Positions 1 through 7,967 of a DNA stretch of 64,000 bases are shown piece by piece. The stretch is from Hyphomicrobiales bacterium (GTDB lineage: Bacteria; Pseudomonadota; Alphaproteobacteria; Rhizobiales; Rhizobiaceae): NCBI GenBank assembly GCA_900472395.1, contig UCHV01000016.1, forward strand, positions 124,001 through 188,000. The letters are read 5' to 3'. The position numbers were made by a program, and so were the translations under genes. Under the pieces are notes generated by a model. The model was not told the origin of the DNA. It saw only the letters and a list, made by a program, of their open reading frames with translations, and did not search any database. Every line of letters begins with the position of its first letter. The first letter of the stretch is position 1.

Positions 1-1017
1 ATAGAGATGCACGACAATCGATCCGATGATCGAAACAACCAGCCCGCCGATAAAAATGCCGATCAGCGGCAGGCCGAGCATCGCACCCGCGACACCGAAA
101 ACCTTCAGCGCGAAGGGATGCGACAGATAAAGCGCATAGGAGGCATCGCCGCCCAGCGCAAAGGCCCGCGTCAAACCACTATCCGGTGCAGATGGTCCAA
201 GCACGACTGCGGCGGTTATCAGGATGGCCGGAATGCCGCCGGTGATCAGCCGCGTGACATGTTCATAGGCCGAAATCTGGTAGAGCCAGATCGCCAGAAC
301 CAGACCGGCAACGATCATCGCCACCATTACGCTGAACGGCAATCGAAAACCCTTGAGGTAAAGCGCCGCCAGACCGATGCCGAGCAGGAACTCGCCGATA
401 ATGCCATTGCCCCAGAATTTTATCAGCCAGACCTGATCGGGCACCAACACCGCCGCCCCACAGAGGATGGCGAACACAGCCAGCATCACCACTATGCCGA
501 CCGACCGCCGCAGACACAGCGCCAGCGCAAAAACGGCATAAAACAGCATCTCGTAATTCAGCGTCCAGCCGAGGGACAGGAGCGGAAACAGTTCGCCATC
601 GGTGCGCGGCCAGGGAATGAAGGCGTAGGAGGCGATGATGTGGCGGAAATCCAGCCCGTTATTGTTGATCAGGCTACCGGCAGCGAGGATAGACACCAGC
701 ATCAGCGTCGTAAAAATCCAGTAGAGCGGTACGATGCGCACCAGACGCCTGCGCAGAAAATCGACCGGCGCGCCAACCCGGCCAAAGCGGTCGTGCATCA
801 TGTAATACATGATGAAACCGCTGATCACGAAGAAGATGTCGACGCCCAGGCCCCAGTCGAGAAGACCGATGCCTGCGAACGTGCCGCCATTGCGCGCCGC
901 GACATTCAGCACTTCCACATGCGCATGCGCGAAAACCACGAGGAAGGCCGCGAAGAACCGCAGGATCTGCACGTTGACCACATAGTTTCCGTTTGCACGG
1001 ACTTCCGCCTGCGACAT
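1..1017 (-). CDS. AT3-family membrane acyltransferase, C-terminus cut by window edge
   Basis: The reading frame stays open to the left edge, so the C-terminus is missing; 339 codons are visible. The protein starts MSQAEVRANG and shows the AT3 (OafA/ExoZ-like) pattern: a first helix RFFAAFLVVFAHAH with the conserved His (about residue 31), then DIFFVISGFIMYY, RRRLVRIVPLYW and at least eight further hydrophobic segments. Such inner-membrane enzymes transfer acetyl or other acyl groups onto polysaccharides. An in-frame ATG at 1029 would add four residues; I prefer 1017 because GGGA lies 6 nt upstream. It is divergent from the acetyltransferase at 1303 and sits at the edge of the polysaccharide locus, so decoration of that polymer is the likely role. 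The acyl group and sugar acceptor cannot be read from sequence. Confidence 0.85.
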   Translation of the reverse strand, partial: MSQAEVRANGNYVVNVQILRFFAAFLVVFAHAHVEVLNVAARNGGTFAGIGLLDWGLGVDIFFVISGFIMYYMMHDRFGRVGAPVDFLRRRLVRIVPLYWIFTTLMLVSILAAGSLINNNGLDFRHIIASYAFIPWPRTDGELFPLLSLGWTLNYEMLFYAVFALALCLRRSVGIVVMLAVFAILCGAAVLVPDQVWLIKFWGNGIIGEFLLGIGLAALYLKGFRLPFSVMVAMIVAGLVLAIWLYQISAYEHVTRLITGGIPAILITAAVVLGPSAPDSGLTRAFALGGDASYALYLSHPFALKVFGVAGAMLGLPLIGIFIGGLVVSIIGSIVVHLY

Positions 1018-1099
1018 GGTTTTTCCCATTCATCGCGCTATCTCAGAGCGCGGTCGACCAAAATCTTTTCGCAATGCAAAGCTAACATGACGATGACAT

Positions 1100-1115
1100 A
1101 TATTCGAGCGAATAT
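1100..1115. promoter_or_regulatory. Perfect 16-bp palindrome between divergent acyltransferase genes
   Basis: ATATTCGAGCGAATAT has 7-bp perfect arms around an AG centre. It lies 83 bp upstream of the minus-strand acyltransferase start and about 190 bp upstream of the plus-strand acetyltransferase. Its size and symmetry fit a dimeric regulator site, but no factor is assigned. Confidence 0.35.
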
Positions 1116-1223
1116 GCCTTTCACCAGCCGATAAGATCCAAAAGTAGGAAATTTATCGAGCTGAATCAATAATTTCGCAAGCTTATGCGATCTTCGCCCC
1201 CTGTCCCGAAATGGTTCAAACCG

Positions 1224-1276
1224 TTGACATTCCCGGCCGGCAGGCTACGAAACATAATAGTCCTTCGCAATTGCGA
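1224..1276 (+). promoter_or_regulatory. Possible promoter with adjacent 12-bp palindrome upstream of the acetyltransferase
   Basis: A consensus -35 hexamer TTGACA is at 1224-1229, with only a weak -10 candidate (TACGAA, 1246-1251). Directly downstream, TCGCAATTGCGA at 1265-1276 is a perfect 12-bp palindrome ending 26 bp before the ATG at 1303, a place where a repressor could act. Promoter assignment is tentative. Confidence 0.3.
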
Positions 1277-1302
1277 GATGAAACAGACGAACAGGAAACC
1301 TC

Positions 1303-1821
1303 ATGAAATTCTGGGATGTCGTCAAAGCGGACCTGCATATCAATGCCGGTCACCGCAGCATGAAGAAGATGCCTTTCACGTTCCTCTTCAATCCCGGTTT
1401 CGCCACCGTTTTCCTGCACCGTGTCGCCACGCATTTTTACAAGGGTCGCCTGAAGCGGCTCGGCATCATCGTGTGGCGCTGGAACGTGACGCGCAGCGGC
1501 TGCCATATCAATCTCGGCAGCCATATCGCGCCCGGCCTTTTCCTGCCGCATCCGGTCGGTATCGTCATCGGTGAAGGCGTAGAGATCGGCGAAGGGGCGG
1601 CGATCTACCAGACGGTGACCATCGGCAAGACCGCTTCGCCAAAGTATCCGGTGATCGGCGAAGGCGCGACGCTTTATCCGAACGCCATCGTCATCGGCCC
1701 GATCACCGTGGGTGAAAAGGCCGTGGTCGGTGCCGGCTCGGTGGTGGTGAAGGATGTGCCGCCCCACGGCATCGTCGCCGGCAATCCTGCAAAGCTTATC
1801 CGCGTCGGCGCTGGAGAATAA
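1303..1821 (+). CDS. Hexapeptide-repeat (serine acetyltransferase-like) O-acetyltransferase
   Basis: This 172-residue protein has a helical N-terminus (to about residue 60) and a left-handed beta-helix built of hexapeptide units such as VGIVIGEGVEIGEGAAIY and GPITVGEKAVVGAGSVVVKDV, ending in the family's GNPAKLIRV motif. It resembles the catalytic half of CysE but lacks the long N-terminal helical domain of housekeeping serine acetyltransferases. In a polysaccharide locus such short forms usually acetylate sugars, using acetyl-CoA in the cytoplasm. It is followed 77 bp later by an AT3 acyltransferase on the same strand, probably cotranscribed. A true serine acetyltransferase role cannot be excluded. 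Confidence 0.85.
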   Translation: MKFWDVVKADLHINAGHRSMKKMPFTFLFNPGFATVFLHRVATHFYKGRLKRLGIIVWRWNVTRSGCHINLGSHIAPGLFLPHPVGIVIGEGVEIGEGAAIYQTVTIGKTASPKYPVIGEGATLYPNAIVIGPITVGEKAVVGAGSVVVKDVPPHGIVAGNPAKLIRVGAGE

Positions 1822-1898
1822 ACGGGGCTTCACCAAGCCCCACCTCATGAAGCCTCGAGCTTCCACGCGAACAACCAATCACGGGGGTGTTTTTGGCC

Positions 1899-2945
1899 AT
1901 GGATCAGATGAAGTCGCGCAGCCAGCTCTACCAGTTGAACTGGGTCCGTGCCGTCGCCGCGCTCATGGTCGTCGGCTACCACCTGGAAATCACCATGGCG
2001 CTGTCGAAATATTTCGATCGTGCCGTGTTTCCCATCTTCAAGGCCGGGTCGGCGGGTGTCGAGCTGTTCTTCGTTCTCAGCGGTTTCGTCATCTATTACG
2101 CCCATCACCGGGACAGGGAAGGCGATACGGAGGCGCTCAAGAAATTCGTCTTCAAGCGCTTTCGCCGCCTTTATCCGCCGCTGTGGATCGTGCTGATCGC
2201 GACAACGGCCATGGCGTTGGCCGCGGGCGCGGAGTTCGGCGCATGGGATGTGATCGCCGCATACTTGATCCTGCCGGTGGAAAAGGAAGTGCTGCTCGGT
2301 GTCGAATGGACGCTGCGCCACGAGATGCTGTTTTACGCGACCTTCCTTGTCTACCTCTGGAACAGGAGGATCGGCCTTGCGCTTCTGATCGGCTGGGGCG
2401 TGATCGGCTCCATCGCCGGCGTGTTTTTCGACGAGCCATGGCTGTTGAAATTCCTGCTCAGCCCATACCACCTTCTTTTCATGACCGGTATGGGCATCGG
2501 TTGGCTGTTTGTCCGCGAGGATATGACCTACGGTCTGCCGACTTTCATTGCCGGCACCATCGTTTTCGCCGGCACATGGTGGCAGGTCAGTTACGGTGGT
2601 GGGGCGGACCCGGATTACCTCATCCTGCTCTTCGGCCTCGGCGCCACCGGCATCATCTACGGCCTCTGCGCGCTTCCCTCATGGAACCGCCCGTTCAAGC
2701 CGTTGGACATGATGGGCGCGGCCTCCTACAGCCTCTATCTCATCCACTATCCGCTTCTGTCGCTGCTGTTGAAGATCGCCATGATCGTGCATGCGAAAAT
2801 TCCGCTGCCGCTGGAGCTTTATTTCATCGGCATCGTCATCGCCTGCCAGGTGGCCGGCCTGCTGTTTCATTATTATGTCGAGAAGCCGGTGCTGAGCCTC
2901 ACCGGGCGCCTCATGCAGAGGCGTCAGGTTCAGCCGGCGGAGTGA
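1899..2945 (+). CDS. AT3-family membrane acyltransferase
   Basis: This 348-residue polytopic protein belongs to the same AT3 family as the gene at the left edge. It has WVRAVAALMVVGYHLE with the conserved His, GVELFFVLSGFVIYY, FKRFRRLYPPLWIV, the EWTLRHEMLFYA motif, and SYSLYLIHYPLL near the C-terminus. About ten hydrophobic helices are visible. I start at the ATG at 1899, with GGGGG 11 nt upstream; a GTG at 1887 would add four residues. The enzyme would acylate a lipid-linked or periplasmic glycan. Two AT3 enzymes plus a soluble acetyltransferase in one locus suggest a product with more than one acyl substituent. The exact acceptor is unknown. Confidence 0.87.
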   Translation: MDQMKSRSQLYQLNWVRAVAALMVVGYHLEITMALSKYFDRAVFPIFKAGSAGVELFFVLSGFVIYYAHHRDREGDTEALKKFVFKRFRRLYPPLWIVLIATTAMALAAGAEFGAWDVIAAYLILPVEKEVLLGVEWTLRHEMLFYATFLVYLWNRRIGLALLIGWGVIGSIAGVFFDEPWLLKFLLSPYHLLFMTGMGIGWLFVREDMTYGLPTFIAGTIVFAGTWWQVSYGGGADPDYLILLFGLGATGIIYGLCALPSWNRPFKPLDMMGAASYSLYLIHYPLLSLLLKIAMIVHAKIPLPLELYFIGIVIACQVAGLLFHYYVEKPVLSLTGRLMQRRQVQPAE

Positions 2946-3043
2946 GGCTGAAAAGGCTTTAAGGATTTGCGAAGAACGCCCAGCCGATCTGCCCCTTGAG
3001 GGCAAGGGCTATCACATATGGAATTAAGATGCTGCCGCTTGCT

Positions 3044-3198
3044 CCCTTCGATCTCCACCCTTGTGGGCGAGATGTCACCGGAAGGTGGCAGAGGGGGGTG
3101 AGCAACGGTGCTGCGAGTGGATCGAAAGCGGCATTTGCGCCAGAATTACCCCCCTCTGCCCTGCCGGGCATCTCCCCCACAAGGTGGGAGATCGGCTG
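3044..3198. repeat. Intergenic repeat with 26-bp inverted ends, copy A
   Basis: A 155-bp element begins with CGATCTCCACCCTTGTGGG and ends with the near-complementary ACAAGGTGGGAGATCG; the terminal arms match at about 23 of 26 positions. A second copy at 35990-36145 shares the ends and the interior (GAGCAACGGTG, GCATTTGCGCCAG, ATTACCCCCCTCTG). Structure and length are those of small non-autonomous palindromic elements common between rhizobial genes. Here it fills most of the gap between convergent genes ending at 2945 and 3232. Confidence 0.85.
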
Positions 3199-3231
3199 AA
3201 CGGCACCGTCCAAATTCGATCGAAAACAAGC

Positions 3232-4590
3232 CTACCTCTGAGGCCGCGGCACCATGTCCGCCTGCCCGTTGGCCAGACCCGGTTCCGCCCCACCCTGCCC
3301 AATAGGCTTCAGCTTCGGCTGCTTCGGCACGCGTGACTTGTTGCGCACGTGATAACCGAACATTTCGGAAAAGATGTAGCCGAACATCAGCGTCGCATAG
3401 GATGGGCCGTAACACTGGATGGTGACGCTGTAGAAATTGAACATCGTCATCAGCGTCAGCTTCACCGGGTCGCGGGCATGCCGCACCATCAGAAACTGCA
3501 TGACGACGAACAGCACAAACGGCATGCCCATCATGATCAGCGTCGACATGTAGAAATTGTCGAGCGGCAGGTTGTAATCGGCAAGCGCCGTGTAATCCAT
3601 CGGGTAACTGAAACAGCCGAGCCCGCAGCCGAACACCACACCGGCCGGAAAGATCTCGGCAACGGTTCGGAACGGACCCGGCCAGGTGTTGTCGATGCGG
3701 TCCTGCAGACTGAAAAGGGTCGACGAAACCTTGCCGAGATCCGCGCCGTAAAACATCACCATCAACAGCGGCGGGATCAACAGGCAGACAAACGACCATT
3801 TGGCGACCAGCCGCAAAAGCGCGATATTGATGGCCCGGTCGCGCACGAAATAGACCGTGAAATAGATGGCGATGTAAATGAAATACACGCCCAGCGCCGT
3901 CTTGCTGGTCGAGACCTGAATCGCCCAGAGAATGATTGGCAGCGCGATGATGTGGGTCAGGAAATTGTAGTGCGGCGACAGAAGAATGAAGATGAAGATG
4001 ACCATGTAGGCGGCCATCGTGCTGTCGCCGGCAAGACCGCCGTAACGAATGCCGCCCTCCTGCCACCACAGCTTGGTCGCCTCGCGTTCCATGCCGAAGC
4101 TGCTGATCGTCTGGCCGACCCAGGGGTATTCGACATACGGATTTGCCAGAAGACCGACGACGGACGCCCCGCAGATGACGATCAACACCACCCGCACCCA
4201 TTGCCGCTCGGTTACCGAACGACCGTAGAAACAGAAGCCCACGAACATCGGGATGAACATCTTGATCGACGAGAACAGCGAGAAAGCCGAACTGTTCATG
4301 AAGAAGATGCTGGTAATCGTCGAGAGGATGAAGATGTAGCAGAGATACATCCCGATAGCGTTCTTCTTGACGAAAAACTGCTGGTAGAAAAACAGGCCCA
4401 TGGCCACGAAGGACATAAGGTCCGGGATGAACCACAGGAAGGACACGTGCAGCAGCTGGAACAGATAGCGGATACTGCCGGTCAGACCGTCGCGGATGGC
4501 GAACAGGATGAAGGTGACGACGAGGAAGAGATAGATAACCTCATCCCAGTCGATTTTCGGCGTATCGCTCTGGTAGCGTCTGGCAATCAT
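3232..4590 (-). CDS. O-antigen polymerase/ligase-like membrane protein (Wzy type)
   Basis: This 452-residue protein is strongly hydrophobic, with roughly ten to twelve membrane segments (for example VIYLFLVVTFILFA, YLCYIFILSTITSIFF, WVRVVLIVICGASVVGLL) and a larger loop in the second half. Topology, length and locus match the Wzy/ExoQ/WaaL superfamily, which polymerises lipid-linked repeat units or ligates chains in the periplasm; sequence identity in this family is low, so the call rests on architecture and context. It is the last gene of the minus-strand run; its ATG overlaps the stop of the preceding glycosyltransferase (ATGA), implying translational coupling. The C-terminal tail after residue 420 is polar and Pro/Gly-rich. 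Confidence 0.75.
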   Translation of the reverse strand: MIARRYQSDTPKIDWDEVIYLFLVVTFILFAIRDGLTGSIRYLFQLLHVSFLWFIPDLMSFVAMGLFFYQQFFVKKNAIGMYLCYIFILSTITSIFFMNSSAFSLFSSIKMFIPMFVGFCFYGRSVTERQWVRVVLIVICGASVVGLLANPYVEYPWVGQTISSFGMEREATKLWWQEGGIRYGGLAGDSTMAAYMVIFIFILLSPHYNFLTHIIALPIILWAIQVSTSKTALGVYFIYIAIYFTVYFVRDRAINIALLRLVAKWSFVCLLIPPLLMVMFYGADLGKVSSTLFSLQDRIDNTWPGPFRTVAEIFPAGVVFGCGLGCFSYPMDYTALADYNLPLDNFYMSTLIMMGMPFVLFVVMQFLMVRHARDPVKLTLMTMFNFYSVTIQCYGPSYATLMFGYIFSEMFGYHVRNKSRVPKQPKLKPIGQGGAEPGLANGQADMVPRPQR

Positions 4591-5816
4591 ACGGTCTGCG
4601 GCTCCGCTGCTCGCGTGGCGGCAATCGAAACGTAGACGTCGTCGATCTGTCGCACCATGCGATCGGATGTATAGGAAGCGAGGAAGCGTTTTCGGCCGAC
4701 CTCACCGAATTCCGTCAGCGTTTCGCGGGTCAGGCCGGCAAGGCAGTCACGCAGAGCATCCGGGTCTTCCGGCGGCACCAGCATTCCATATTTTCCATCG
4801 CCCAGAATTTCCACAAGACCACCGACGGCAGCCGCCACGACCGGCTTCTGCATGCGCATGGCCTCGATGGCGACAAGGCCGAAACCTTCCCAGCGCGATG
4901 GCACGACAAGCACGTCGCACGCCTTCATCTGCGCGTAAACGCCATCACGATCCATCCAGCCAAGCTGGGCGATATGCGACGGCAGTATTTCCGGCATGTT
5001 TTCCTCGCTGACGGCAAAACCGCCGACCAGGCGAACGCTGAAACGATCTCCCAGCCCTTCGACGGCCTTGAGAAGAATATCGACACCTTTCTGGTAGTCG
5101 AAGCGTCCGGCATAAAGAAGGCGGATACGGTCATCCTGCCATTCGGCAGCAGGCACCGGCGGCACATCGCGGTCGATACCGCTTTCCACCAGCGTCACCT
5201 TGGTGGGCGAAAGGCCCAGCTCCATGGCGCGCCTGTATTCGTGTTTCGAAATGACGATGATGCTGTCGGCGGCACTCCCGAGCCGACGCTCCATCATTTC
5301 GGCAAAACCGCGCACATAACGCGCGCCCTGCATGTCCACCGACCAGCCATGCGGGCAAAACACGATGTGATATTGTCGGCGCAGCCCGAGCACACGCACG
5401 ATGATGCCGGCAACGGAGGAATGCGCGTGAACCACATCGGGGGCGAATTCACGCACCGCCTGCAGGTAACGCTGAACCAGAAGGAATGAACCGAACAGTC
5501 GTGTCGGCCGCTTGAAGGTAACGATCTGCGCACCGCATTCGCGAATGGCCGGGTCGATGAAATCGAAATGCGTTTCGGGAACGAGAAGCTGCACGTTCTC
5601 ACGCCCATAAGCCTTCACCTGATGCGGGATCAGTTCGGCAAGATAGGAGCCGGTACCACCGATAATGCTTTCGCAGACGTGCAGTATCTTCATCTTTTTT
5701 ACGCGCCCCACGGGACGAACGGGCTCGATTGAATTCTCCACCGGCTCCCGACGTTCGACTGGGCGTGCCTGCCGGAGCACCGTGACGCTGTCGACTGCGC
5801 TGATGTGATCCGACAA
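4587..5816 (-). CDS. GT4-family glycosyltransferase
   Basis: This is a GT-B fold glycosyltransferase with an N-terminal acceptor domain from KILHVCESIIGGTGSYLAEL and a C-terminal nucleotide-sugar domain with LLYAGRFDYQKGVDILLKA and the EX7E motif in EGFGLVAIEAM. It would add one sugar to the lipid-linked intermediate on the cytoplasmic face. The start is uncertain: an ATG at 5693 gives the classic MKILHV start, but the upstream frame keeps coding-like third positions, and a GGGGGGA lies 6 nt before a TTG at 5816, so I use 5816 (409 residues). A TTG at 5843 is also possible. It follows the GT2 gene and overlaps the Wzy-like gene by 4 bp. Confidence 0.85.
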   Translation of the reverse strand: MSDHISAVDSVTVLRQARPVERREPVENSIEPVRPVGRVKKMKILHVCESIIGGTGSYLAELIPHQVKAYGRENVQLLVPETHFDFIDPAIRECGAQIVTFKRPTRLFGSFLLVQRYLQAVREFAPDVVHAHSSVAGIIVRVLGLRRQYHIVFCPHGWSVDMQGARYVRGFAEMMERRLGSAADSIIVISKHEYRRAMELGLSPTKVTLVESGIDRDVPPVPAAEWQDDRIRLLYAGRFDYQKGVDILLKAVEGLGDRFSVRLVGGFAVSEENMPEILPSHIAQLGWMDRDGVYAQMKACDVLVVPSRWEGFGLVAIEAMRMQKPVVAAAVGGLVEILGDGKYGMLVPPEDPDALRDCLAGLTRETLTEFGEVGRKRFLASYTSDRMVRQIDDVYVSIAATRAAEPQTV

Positions 5817-5845
5817 ACGAAATCCCCCCAAGTTAACTTCCAATC

Positions 5846-6673
5846 TCAGGAACGCATGATCTTTTTAAGGCCGGGCGACCGAACCAGCGGCAACGAGAAG
5901 CGGCGGCCGAACATCACCAGGCTGCGCAGATGCGCACGGCCCGCAAAACTGAAGGGGCTTGCGGCGCTCGATCGCTGGTGATCGTGCACAAGCTGCGCGC
6001 CCGGATAGCAGATGACTTTCTGGCCGGCCCGCCATACCCGCGCGCACAGATCGACATCTTCCATATAAAGGAAATAGGCCTCGTCCATGCCGTTCAGGCG
6101 CGCATAAAGCTCGCTGCGGATGACAAAGCCTGTGCCCATCACCCATTCGGCCTCGAACGGTTTTCCATCACGCCATGCTTCGCGCATCAGGTGACGGTCG
6201 ATACGGCCGGCAAACATCTTTCCAAGCATGTTCACACGCCGGGCGCCGATATCGAGGATGGAGTAAAAGCGGCGCGCCGAATACTGGCGGCTGCGATCCG
6301 GGTTGACGAGATCGAGACCGACAAGGCCGACGCTCTGATCGCGGTTCATCAGGTCCATCACCCGCGCAACGCTGTCAAACTCGAAATAGGTATCCGGGTT
6401 CAGCACGAGCAGATAATCCGCGTTGGTATGTTTGTAACCTTCGTTGATACCGGCACCGAAGCCGGCATTGCGGTCGGAGGCGATCAGTCTCACCCCGACC
6501 GGCAGCTTCGCGCGCAGCACCGGCACGCTGTCATCGCCGGACAGATTGTCGACGACGACGATCTCCTCCGGTTTTGCGACGGATTGTTCTATCATCGATT
6601 CCACGCAGCGAATGGTGAGGCCGGCGGTGCGGAAATTGACGACAATGACGTTGAGAGGCGATTTGTTTGTCAT
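5846..6673 (-). CDS. GT2-family glycosyltransferase, WbbL/rhamnosyltransferase-like
   Basis: This 275-residue GT-A enzyme has an N-terminal nucleotide-binding strand NVIVVNFRTAGLTIRCVE, the VVVDNLSGDDS motif, NAGFGAGINEG, the metal-binding LNPDTYFEFD and the acceptor-side YFLYMEDVDLCARVWRAG. This combination is typical of the WbbL-like branch of GT2, which often transfers rhamnose from dTDP-rhamnose; the rml genes a few kilobases upstream supply that donor. I use the ATG at 6673 because the family homology begins there; the frame is open further upstream but without family-like sequence. It lies 97 bp after the preceding GT gene. Donor specificity is inferred. Confidence 0.87.
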   Translation of the reverse strand: MTNKSPLNVIVVNFRTAGLTIRCVESMIEQSVAKPEEIVVVDNLSGDDSVPVLRAKLPVGVRLIASDRNAGFGAGINEGYKHTNADYLLVLNPDTYFEFDSVARVMDLMNRDQSVGLVGLDLVNPDRSRQYSARRFYSILDIGARRVNMLGKMFAGRIDRHLMREAWRDGKPFEAEWVMGTGFVIRSELYARLNGMDEAYFLYMEDVDLCARVWRAGQKVICYPGAQLVHDHQRSSAASPFSFAGRAHLRSLVMFGRRFSLPLVRSPGLKKIMRS

Positions 6674-6770
6674 CTTTGACCCATGTGTTCGTGATGGGAT
6701 GAAGTGCGCTGCACCAACGTTTGCAGGGTTGGCAGCTGAAGCATTCGGCGAAGATTTTTTGGTTTGAAAG

Positions 6771-7967
6771 TCATGATAAAGCCTTCCCCGGCGTTCCCGG
6801 CAAAAAGCCGGTTCCGGTGTCGAAGACAGCGTCGGCATCGGCAGGTGTGTCGATATCCAGCGCTCCGAAGAAGATGTTGGCCTGCGCCACCGAGCGGCGA
6901 TACATGGCTGCGATATGCGCACGTCCTGCATCGGCAGTTTCCTGCCGGTTGGCGGCGAGATCGGTGATGGCGCGGTCGAGAAGATCCGTATCCCTGTCGA
7001 GATCGAAGGACATGATGCGGTCGCCGCTGCGCAGGCGCTCGGGGATGCAGCCCGTCGACGACGCGAGGATGTCGCAGCCATAACCATAGGCTTCCAGGAT
7101 CACCAGCGGATCGGCCTCGTCGATCAGACGCGAAGGCAACGCGAACATGTCGAGCCGCTGGTAAAAGGCATCCTTGGCATCGTCATAAACGGGGCCGAGA
7201 TATTCGGCGCGGTCGGGATACTTTTGGCAGAACGCCAGAATTTCCTGTTTCAGGCTTTCGTCGCGCACCGGGCCGGCCAGCACGAAGCGGAAATCGTCTC
7301 GCTTGGCAAAGATGCGCTCAGCCAGCGCGATCAGATAATCCACGCCCTTTTCGCGGGTGAGAACGCTCAGGTGCCCCATCGTGATCGGACCGCTGCGAAC
7401 GGCCCCAGCCGGTTTTTCCTCGAAAAACAGGTAGGCATTGGGCAGCACGAAACTGCGCGCCTTGAGGGCCGGCGTCAGATAGAGCTCCGCATATCGGTCC
7501 CGCATTTTTTCCGACAGAAAGACGTGGCGCTGATAGGGACCACTCACCGCAACCAGCGTCCGTGCCGAACGGGTCGGTCCCAGATTGATCGGCCGGAAGG
7601 AATGGTGGTGGATGAAATGATCCAGCCGCTTGAGACGCAGCGCCGCAAGGCTGGCCATGAACAGCCAAAGACCGTTTTGCCCAGGCGGCGAGGTATAAAC
7701 GTGGTCGGTGCGCGGAATGGAAAACAGGATGATCAGCGGCAGCACGATGGCGGCGGCGATCTTTTCCGCGCCGGAGCCGCCGGTCGGCAGCACCGTTACC
7801 GGCGCATGTTTTTCGAACTCGGCAACGATGTGGCGATTGTAGTTGGTCTGGCCGTTGAGCGGCTGCGGCATCGGGCCGATCACCCAGATACGGCTGCGCA
7901 CGCCGGATGTGGTTTTGGCGGCACCGGCTGCAGAAAACAGGGATCGAACGAAGGAAAGAACCGACAT
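6771..7967 (-). CDS. GT-B glycosyltransferase (GT4-like)
   Basis: This 398-residue enzyme has an N-terminal domain beginning RIWVIGPMPQPLNGQTNYNRH, a central linker and a C-terminal GT4-type domain with GHLSVLTREKGVDYLIALAE and the EX7E motif in EADPLVILEAYGYG. It should use a nucleotide sugar to extend the repeat unit at the inner membrane. Its ATG overlaps the stop of the upstream glycosidase gene as TAATG, with GAGG ten bases upstream, so the two are translationally coupled. The hydrophobic stretch AAAIVLPLIILFSIP may be a membrane-association surface. The sugar transferred is unknown. Confidence 0.83.
   Translation of the reverse strand: MSVLSFVRSLFSAAGAAKTTSGVRSRIWVIGPMPQPLNGQTNYNRHIVAEFEKHAPVTVLPTGGSGAEKIAAAIVLPLIILFSIPRTDHVYTSPPGQNGLWLFMASLAALRLKRLDHFIHHHSFRPINLGPTRSARTLVAVSGPYQRHVFLSEKMRDRYAELYLTPALKARSFVLPNAYLFFEEKPAGAVRSGPITMGHLSVLTREKGVDYLIALAERIFAKRDDFRFVLAGPVRDESLKQEILAFCQKYPDRAEYLGPVYDDAKDAFYQRLDMFALPSRLIDEADPLVILEAYGYGCDILASSTGCIPERLRSGDRIMSFDLDRDTDLLDRAITDLAANRQETADAGRAHIAAMYRRSVAQANIFFGALDIDTPADADAVFDTGTGFLPGTPGKALS

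Noticed and set aside
7..1134. Long plus-strand open frame of 375 codons
   Set aside because: It is antisense to the AT3 acyltransferase, very rich in His/Arg/Asp/Gln with no domain or ribosome binding site; the minus-strand frame has clear family motifs.
3349..4635. 428-codon plus-strand open frame
   Set aside because: Antisense to the Wzy-like membrane protein; extreme His/Glu/Asp content mirrors hydrophobic codons on the other strand.
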